Of a DNA stretch of 64,000 nt, positions 59,553 to 64,000 are shown one piece after another. Position 1 is the stretch's first letter. Each line of letters opens with the position of its first letter. Location: NCBI RefSeq assembly GCF_021789315.1, contig NZ_CP084561.1:3596001-3660000 (forward strand). The letters are read 5' to 3'. The notes beneath the pieces were generated by a model. It was given only the letters and a program-made list of their open reading frames with translations. It did not search any database and had not been told where the DNA came from. The position numbers and the translations under genes are program-made. The DNA comes from Arthrobacter sp. FW305-BF8 (lineage in GTDB: Bacteria; Actinomycetota; Actinomycetes; Actinomycetales; Micrococcaceae).

Positions 59553-60086
59553 TCAGCGCAGCCCCTTGAACACATTCTTGGGCCGCTGCATCTCGCCATG
59601 CTTGGCGCCAAGGACGATGACGGAGGCGGCGAAGGCGGGGATGGTCCACTGCAGCACCTTCAGCTGCTTCTGCGCCGCCTGCAGTTTCTCGGAAGAGCCG
59701 GGCCGTGGCTCTGTGGCACCTTCGGCCCCCTCATCGGCCAGCTTGTCCACCTTCTTCCCCAACACACCCGCATACAGGGTGACCGCGGCCCCCGCCACCG
59801 TGACGGCCGTCTTGTAGATGGTGTCCCGGGCCACGCCCTCCTGGCTTGCGATCCTGTCCTTGTTTTCCAGCGCAATGAACAGGTCTGCCAGCAGGTGGGT
59901 TGCGAATGCGGCCGTCTGGACCGGGGCCCATTTCATCCAGCCGCGGCTCGAGAGGCGCGTGCGCTCAGCGGGGTCCTTCGCCTCCGCAGTGGCTCCGTTG
60001 AGGCCGACCGCCCCCATCAGGGAGCCGCCAAACCAGGCCGCTGCCGTGAGGTCATGAACAGACCGTGCAAAGAGATTTCCAGCCAT
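59553..60086 (-). CDS. Small membrane protein, family not recognised
   Basis: The 177-residue protein has about four hydrophobic stretches (LTAAAWFGGSLMGAVGL, VQTAAFATHLLADLFIAL, KTAVTVAGAAVTLYAGVLG, LQWTIPAFAASVIVLGA). A charged middle includes ENKDRIASQEGVARD, and its C-terminus is basic (GEMQRPKNVFKGLR). The ribosome site AGGAAGGA is strong. It could be a small stress-type membrane protein, but I cannot assign a family. Confidence 0.75.
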   Translation of the reverse strand: MAGNLFARSVHDLTAAAWFGGSLMGAVGLNGATAEAKDPAERTRLSSRGWMKWAPVQTAAFATHLLADLFIALENKDRIASQEGVARDTIYKTAVTVAGAAVTLYAGVLGKKVDKLADEGAEGATEPRPGSSEKLQAAQKQLKVLQWTIPAFAASVIVLGAKHGEMQRPKNVFKGLR

Positions 60087-60187
60087 GATGTCCTTCCTAA
60101 TACGAGAGCTTCAATCCGGAACAGTGGCTGCGGCGGGCCCTGGGTCCAGGTGCCCGGCAGCCGTACCAAAGACATGGTCTGCACATG

Positions 60188-60201
60188 GTAAGCACACTTA
60201 C
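60188..60201. promoter_or_regulatory. GTAAG-caca-CTTAC palindrome
   Basis: A 14-bp perfect palindrome with a 4-nt centre lies in the 167-bp divergent region between the genes starting at 60086 (minus) and 60254 (plus). It is a candidate operator for both. Confidence 0.4.
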
Positions 60202-60253
60202 TAACGTTACGATAGCCCGTAATATCGATGGTTCTGTGCGTAAAATCGACGCC

Positions 60254-60544
60254 ATGGGATCAACAGGAACACTGTTCGGCTGGGCATTCGGCGACTCCGA
60301 ACGCGAGGACGACCAGGCTTACGTGGACGGGCTGAAGGGCGAGGCGCTGGCGAACGCGACGCAGGCCGCCAAAAGCAAGGGCTTCGATGTCGAGGCGGGC
60401 TCGGAAGTATTCACCGTCCTCAGCGCCGGCGACGCCCTCGTGGACATTGACACGGCGCCCGACGACCTCGTGGTGCGCTGTACCGTGAAACTCGTGGGTG
60501 AGGGCGCGGAGCGCATCCACGCGGAAGGGCCGATGAACGGCTGA
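60254..60544 (+). CDS. Small soluble protein, unknown
   Basis: The 96-residue protein starts at ATG 60254, preceded 7 nt upstream by TAAAAT, a perfect leaderless -10 box; the ORF extension to 60185 would overrun the operator region. The sequence has LFGWAFGDSEREDDQAYVDG and an acidic C-terminal half (DIDTAPDDLVVRCTVKLVGEG). No family is recognised. It is followed by the DUF1206 gene. Confidence 0.7.
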   Translation: MGSTGTLFGWAFGDSEREDDQAYVDGLKGEALANATQAAKSKGFDVEAGSEVFTVLSAGDALVDIDTAPDDLVVRCTVKLVGEGAERIHAEGPMNG

Positions 60545-60625
60545 ACGCCGTAAGGCAAATGCAGTACGGCTGAACGCCGGACAAAGGCGGGACGGCTAAG
60601 CGGGGAACGGCTACCGGAGGGCACT

Positions 60626-61450
60626 ACGGACAACGACTCGACGATCAGCGAGGCGGCCGACGCCGCGGAGGCTGCATCGAACACCAAGGCGCTCGACGTC
60701 GTCGCGCGTTCCGGCTTCGCTGTGATGGCCCTGCTGCACATCATTCTCGGCGCCATCGCGATTGCCCTGGCCTTCGGTCATCCCGGGGAGGCCGAGCCCA
60801 CCGGCGCCATCGAACAGCTGGCCGCCAATCCCTGGGGCCCGGCAGTCATGTGGGCGTGCCTGATCGGGTGCTGGGGGCTCGCCCTCTGGCAGCTGAGCGA
60901 GGCCACTCTCCGGGCCCGCCATCTGCCGCGCAAGGAACGGATCGGGAAGCTGATCTCCTCCGGCTTCCTCGCGATCGCTTATGGCAGCGTGGGGCTCAGC
61001 TTCGGCGGTTTCGCTGTGGGGCTTCGCGGCGACTCCGGCGAATCAACACGGGACGTGAGCGCGGCTCTCCTCAGCAACCCCTTTGGAGGCGTGATCCTCA
61101 GCGCCCTGGGCCTGACCGTCATCGGCGTGGGCATCTACTTCGTGGCGAAGGGCTTCCGACGCGGCTTCAAGGAGGAGCTCTTCCACTTTGACGGCACCCG
61201 CCGGGGCAAACTCATCGACACCCTGGGTGTGACCGGACACGTGGCAAAAGGCGTCGCGCTGTTCCTTGCCGGGCTGCTTTTCGCCATCGCGGCTGCCAAA
61301 CACACCCCCGAAGAATCCACCGGCCTCGACGGCAGCCTGAAGGCCTTGCGCGACCATCCGTACGGGCCCTACCTGCTGTTTGCCATCGGTGCAGGCTTCA
61401 TTTGCTACGGAATCTTCGCCCTGGTCCGGTCAAAGTTCGGCAGGATGTAG
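60626..61450 (+). CDS. DUF1206 membrane protein with apparent ACG start
   Basis: The protein has 274 residues if begun at ACG 60626. DUF1206 is recognisable: LDVVARSGFAVMALLHIILGAI, NPWGPAVMWACLIGCWGLALWQLSEA, LIDTLGVTGHVAKGVALFLAGLL and RDHPYGPYLLFAIGAGFICYGIFALVR, about six helices in three repeats. The frame has no ATG, GTG or TTG between the upstream in-frame stop at 60551 and GTG 60722, which would remove the first part of repeat 1 (TKALDVVARSGF). GGAGG sits five bases before ACG, so ACG, or a base change or read error from ATG, is the best start. Function is unknown; relatives are stress-type membrane proteins. Confidence 0.78.
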   Translation, partial: TDNDSTISEAADAAEAASNTKALDVVARSGFAVMALLHIILGAIAIALAFGHPGEAEPTGAIEQLAANPWGPAVMWACLIGCWGLALWQLSEATLRARHLPRKERIGKLISSGFLAIAYGSVGLSFGGFAVGLRGDSGESTRDVSAALLSNPFGGVILSALGLTVIGVGIYFVAKGFRRGFKEELFHFDGTRRGKLIDTLGVTGHVAKGVALFLAGLLFAIAAAKHTPEESTGLDGSLKALRDHPYGPYLLFAIGAGFICYGIFALVRSKFGRM

Positions 61451-61484
61451 CGATGGGAAGGGTCTAGCCTTGGGAGGACGACGC

Positions 61485-62885
61485 ATGAGTAGACGGTTCA
61501 GCGGTGATCCGGGCGGAGCGCCCAATCGGTCATCCAACCGGGCGGCAGACCTCGCCGGCCGCGGTTTCGCCGCCGTGTTCCGGGGCCTGAAGGCAGTGCG
61601 CCCCGGACGCCCCATTCATCCGCGGGGCATCAGCCTGGTCGGGGAGCTGACCCTCACCGGCTCCGCGGGCCGGGCAGCGGCAGGTCTTCCGGCGGCCAGC
61701 GGAGTCGCCTGGCTCGACGACACCGGGACCCGCCAGGTGCGCGGGCGTTTCTCCCGCTCGGTGGGCCTTCCCGAGGACCTGCCGGACATACTGGGTTTGG
61801 CGCTGCGGACTTCGGGCGCATCCGGAGATCCCGGGGTTTCCGGCGCCCGTGACCTTGACGCCTTTGGTGACAGTGCCGACGTCGGAGATGTCCTGTTCGC
61901 CTCGACCGGCTGGGGCCTGCCGGGCCGGTTTATGCTGGTGCCCAAGCTGGATGTCGGGACCGCGAAATTCACCACGCTAATGCCCTACAAGGGGTCCAAC
62001 GGTCCCGTGCTTCTGGGGCTGCGCACGCTGTCCCTGCCCGGGCGTGCGACCGGCCGGGCGGACACTGGGGGTAACTTCAGGGAGTCGTTGGCCACGGGTG
62101 ACTGGACCCTGGCCCTGTCATATACCACCCCGGCCGGCCGGTGGGTGCAGGCCGGCGTGCTGCACCTGCGGGCCGCTGCTCCGGAGAGTCCGGACACCGC
62201 CCGTGCTGGCACAGCCGGCGGGGACACGGCCAGCGGAGACACCGTCATCCGCTTCGATCCGCTGAAGCACCCGCTCCCCGGCGCCGGAACGTATGCCTGG
62301 ACGCGTCGGCTCCGGGAGCGCTCCTACCGTGCCGCCCGGCGCCCCGCCGCGCGCATCATCGGCGCGCCGGACCCCACCGGACTCACAGCTGCAAACGCGA
62401 ACGCCGCCACCCGGCGTCGGGCTTCGGCCGACGAAAGGAACACCATGTCAACCGTCACGCAGGTCTTCAATTCACCGGCATCAGCAGTCTGGAAAGTGAT
62501 AGCGGACGGCTGGCTCTATTCCGGCTGGGTGGTCGGTGCCTCGAGAATTCGGGACGTGGATGCCCGCTGGCCGGAGGTTGGCGCACTGCTCCACCACTCG
62601 GTGGGCGCCTGGCCGCTGCTCATCAACGACTCAACGAAGGTGACGGCGGTGGAACCGGAGCGGCGGCTGGAGCTGATCGCCCGCGGCTGGCCCGTTGGCG
62701 AGGCCAAGGTGGTCATCACCCTCGAGGACCTCGGCGAGCAGTGCCGGGTGACGATCATCGAGGACGCGGTCCGCGGCCCGGGCCTGGCTGTTCCCAAAGC
62801 GCTGCGGGATCCGGTCATCACGGTCCGCAACCGGGAAACCCTGAACCGGCTGGAGCTCATGGCCGCCGGCGGCGCGGGAGCCTGA
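61485..62885 (+). CDS. Phosphodiesterase-like protein fused in frame to SRPBCC
   Basis: The frame has 466 residues from ATG 61485, with GGGAGG upstream. Residues 1-320 resemble the actinobacterial protein often annotated as a phosphodiesterase: RPGRPIHPRGISLVGELTLT, VGLPEDLPDILGLALRT, FMLVPKLDVGTAKFTTLMPY, and a Trp-rich C-terminal part. Residues 321-466 are a complete SRPBCC/polyketide-cyclase-like domain starting MSTVTQVFNSPASAVWKVI. No stop lies between, but a ribosome site (AAAGGA) and ATG are present at the junction. Whether a fusion protein or two products are made is unresolved. Functions of both are uncertain. Confidence 0.72.
   Translation: MSRRFSGDPGGAPNRSSNRAADLAGRGFAAVFRGLKAVRPGRPIHPRGISLVGELTLTGSAGRAAAGLPAASGVAWLDDTGTRQVRGRFSRSVGLPEDLPDILGLALRTSGASGDPGVSGARDLDAFGDSADVGDVLFASTGWGLPGRFMLVPKLDVGTAKFTTLMPYKGSNGPVLLGLRTLSLPGRATGRADTGGNFRESLATGDWTLALSYTTPAGRWVQAGVLHLRAAAPESPDTARAGTAGGDTASGDTVIRFDPLKHPLPGAGTYAWTRRLRERSYRAARRPAARIIGAPDPTGLTAANANAATRRRASADERNTMSTVTQVFNSPASAVWKVIADGWLYSGWVVGASRIRDVDARWPEVGALLHHSVGAWPLLINDSTKVTAVEPERRLELIARGWPVGEAKVVITLEDLGEQCRVTIIEDAVRGPGLAVPKALRDPVITVRNRETLNRLELMAAGGAGA
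62445..62885 (+). CDS. SRPBCC family protein, internal start
   Basis: The 146-residue domain starts at ATG 62445, with AAAGGA 6-11 bp upstream, in the same frame as the gene above. SRPBCC shape: FNSPASAVWKVIADGWLYSGW, VGASRIRDVDARWPEVGALL, KVTAVEPERRLELIARGWPVG and EDLGEQCRVTIIEDAVRGPG. It binds a hydrophobic ligand in relatives. It may be made both alone and as the C-terminal part of the fusion. Confidence 0.65.
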   Translation: MSTVTQVFNSPASAVWKVIADGWLYSGWVVGASRIRDVDARWPEVGALLHHSVGAWPLLINDSTKVTAVEPERRLELIARGWPVGEAKVVITLEDLGEQCRVTIIEDAVRGPGLAVPKALRDPVITVRNRETLNRLELMAAGGAGA

Positions 62886-62970
62886 ACCAACGCGGGTTAA
62901 ACCAACGCGGGTGGGCCCACAGCCGCAGGGTTCCCTGGCCGAGCTTGCGAGGCTAGGGCGCGGCTGGGGC
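62886..62970. other. Intergenic with short direct repeats
   Basis: CCAACGCGGGT occurs twice (62886-62896 and 62901-62911), resembling a piece of the family A palindrome outer arm (CAACGCGGGG). No gene is visible in this short gap. Confidence 0.5.
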
Positions 62971-63023
62971 CACTTGGCGCCCAATATTCCGTAGGGAATG
63001 GGCGCGAAGTGACCCCGCGTTGC
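62971..63023. repeat. Palindromic repeat, family A copy 4, partly decayed
   Basis: CACTTGGCGCCCAATATTCC and its near-complement GGGAATGGGCGCGAAGTG pair with one mismatch, and the right side continues ACCCCGCGTTGC as in other family A copies. It lies between the convergent SRPBCC and ferredoxin-NADP reductase genes. Confidence 0.8.
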
Positions 63024-63034
63024 TTTAAAAGCTC

Positions 63035-64000
63035 TCAGACGCTGGCGGCAATACCGTCGCGGGAGATGGAAACCATGTCCTCGCGCGGCACCACCTTGAT
63101 GCGCTCACGCACAACCTCAACACCGTGCGAGCCGCCGGCCGCGGTCGCCTCGGCGCCCAGGGCGAGCTCGTGCGCGTCCAGGGCCAGCCAGCCTTCCCAG
63201 GTGGTGTATTCCACGCCGCGGCTTTCGAGCAGGTCGATGACGGCGCTGGCAGCGGGTGCCGCGGCAACCGGCAGGTTCTCGCGGTCTTCCAGCAGGAAGG
63301 TCACGGTCTCGAGGGCATCGCCCTTGGTGTGGCCGATCAGGCCGACCGGTCCGCGCTTAATCCAGCCGGTGGCGTAGATGCCCGGGACGTGCTCGCCGGA
63401 GGCGTCCAGGACGCGGCCGCCGGCGTTCGGGACAACACCCTTCGTGTGGTCGAACTCGATCTCCGGCAGCGCGGAACCGAAGTAGCCGATGGCCCGGTAG
63501 ACAGCCTGGACCGGGTAATCGACGAATTCACCGGTGCCGCGGGCGTTGCCCGTGCCGTCCAGTTCGGTGCGTTCAAACTTCATGCCGCTGACGCGCCCGG
63601 GGTTCTCGGCGTCGTCGTAAATTTCCACCGGGCTGTGCAGGAAGTGCAGGTGCAGGCGGCGGGAGGCCTTGAGCTCGGAGAGGTCCTCGGGCTGCTCGGC
63701 GATCCAGTTGGTGAGCGTTCCAACCATGGTCTTGATCTGGTTGTTGCTCTGGATCTGGCGGTCTGATTCCTCGTCGAACTCGAAGTCCTCCGGGTACAGG
63801 ATGATGTCCACGTCCTTGGAGTGGGACAGCTCGCGCAGCTCCAGCGGGGTGAACTTGACCTGGGCCGGGCCGCGGCGGCCGAAGACGTGGACGTCCGTGA
63901 CCGGCGATGCCTTCAGGCCGGCGTAGACGTTGTCCGGGATTTCGGAGACCAGCAGGTCGTCGGCGTGCTTGGACAGGACACGGGCCACGTCGAGGGCCAC
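63035..64000 (-). CDS. Ferredoxin-NADP+ reductase (FprA type), N-terminus beyond window
   Basis: The visible 321 residues match the C-terminal part of the gene at 41318-42763 almost block by block: DLLVSEIPDNVYAGLKASPV, VFGRRGPAQVKFTPLELREL, GTGEFVDYPVQAVYRAIGYF and GWIKRGPVGLIGHTKGDALET, with many single substitutions and small indels (for example AAAPAASAVIDLLES). The FAD-binding start lies outside the window. Two copies suggest redundancy or partner specialisation with different ferredoxins. Confidence 0.92.
   Translation of the reverse strand: MALDVARVLSKHADDLLVSEIPDNVYAGLKASPVTDVHVFGRRGPAQVKFTPLELRELSHSKDVDIILYPEDFEFDEESDRQIQSNNQIKTMVGTLTNWIAEQPEDLSELKASRRLHLHFLHSPVEIYDDAENPGRVSGMKFERTELDGTGNARGTGEFVDYPVQAVYRAIGYFGSALPEIEFDHTKGVVPNAGGRVLDASGEHVPGIYATGWIKRGPVGLIGHTKGDALETVTFLLEDRENLPVAAAPAASAVIDLLESRGVEYTTWEGWLALDAHELALGAEATAAGGSHGVEVVRERIKVVPREDMVSISRDGIAASV

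Overview
The window comes from a high-GC actinobacterium, most likely Micrococcaceae (Arthrobacter or Pseudarthrobacter type). I infer this from codon bias, from the many short -10 boxes (TANNNT) placed 6-7 nt before a start codon, which predict leaderless mRNAs, from a tRNA without an encoded CCA end, and from gene content: tandem universal-stress proteins, DUF1206, CYTH-CHAD, a PucR/gabT/aminobutyraldehyde dehydrogenase module, and a GAF regulator/ExaC/DUF779 module. No plasmid, prophage or CRISPR signature is visible. The region reads as ordinary chromosome with two insertion sequences.

Layout. 1-3.5 kb: a DUF4386 membrane protein cut by the window edge, a small conserved protein, and a large LAL-type LuxR regulator. 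3.6-9.2 kb: an SDR, two paralogous GT87 polytopic mannosyltransferase-like proteins, and an HxlR regulator/MFS pair with a clear operator. 9.2-11.8 kb: cystathionine gamma-synthase/lyase plus cystathionine beta-synthase (transsulfuration). 11.8-16.2 kb: an ArsB/SLC13-like permease, two VOC proteins, an AlkA-like glycosylase and a DUF559-like nuclease-fold protein. 16.2-17.5 kb: an IS30 element sitting inside a palindromic repeat. 17.5-24.8 kb: FadD, an ABM-domain protein, thioredoxin, a LysM protein, an IS481 element abutting tRNA-Tyr, YajQ and a GNAT acetyltransferase. 24.8-31.5 kb: HtpX, an MFS exporter, a Fur-type regulator with catalase, a DUF2461 protein and an APC amino-acid permease. 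31.8-37.5 kb: one giant secreted haem peroxidase with RTX, FnIII, Ig-like and FG-GAP modules. 37.7-43.8 kb: DUF779/aldehyde dehydrogenase/GAF regulator, ferredoxin-NADP reductase and topoisomerase IB. 43.9-51.7 kb: RarD, a tandem Usp protein, the GABA/putrescine module with divergent PucR, an alpha/beta hydrolase and a YCII protein. 51.7-64 kb: a rifampicin-phosphotransferase-like protein, CYTH-CHAD, an MFS/GntR pair with an operator over the -10 box, an AI-2E transporter, small stress-type membrane proteins, DUF1206 with an apparent ACG start, an in-frame fused phosphodiesterase-like/SRPBCC ORF, and a second ferredoxin-NADP reductase cut by the window edge.

The most distinctive features are non-coding. 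Several long, nearly perfect palindromes sit at gene ends, mostly between convergent genes, and at least two sequence families recur. One copy has been split by the IS30 insertion. A second theme is IS481, which separates tRNA-Tyr from its original terminator while bringing a correctly oriented terminator of its own. No complete novel multi-gene system can be proven from sequence alone. The strongest candidates for follow-up are the palindrome family, the IS481/tRNA junction, the giant peroxidase, and the ACG-started DUF1206 gene.
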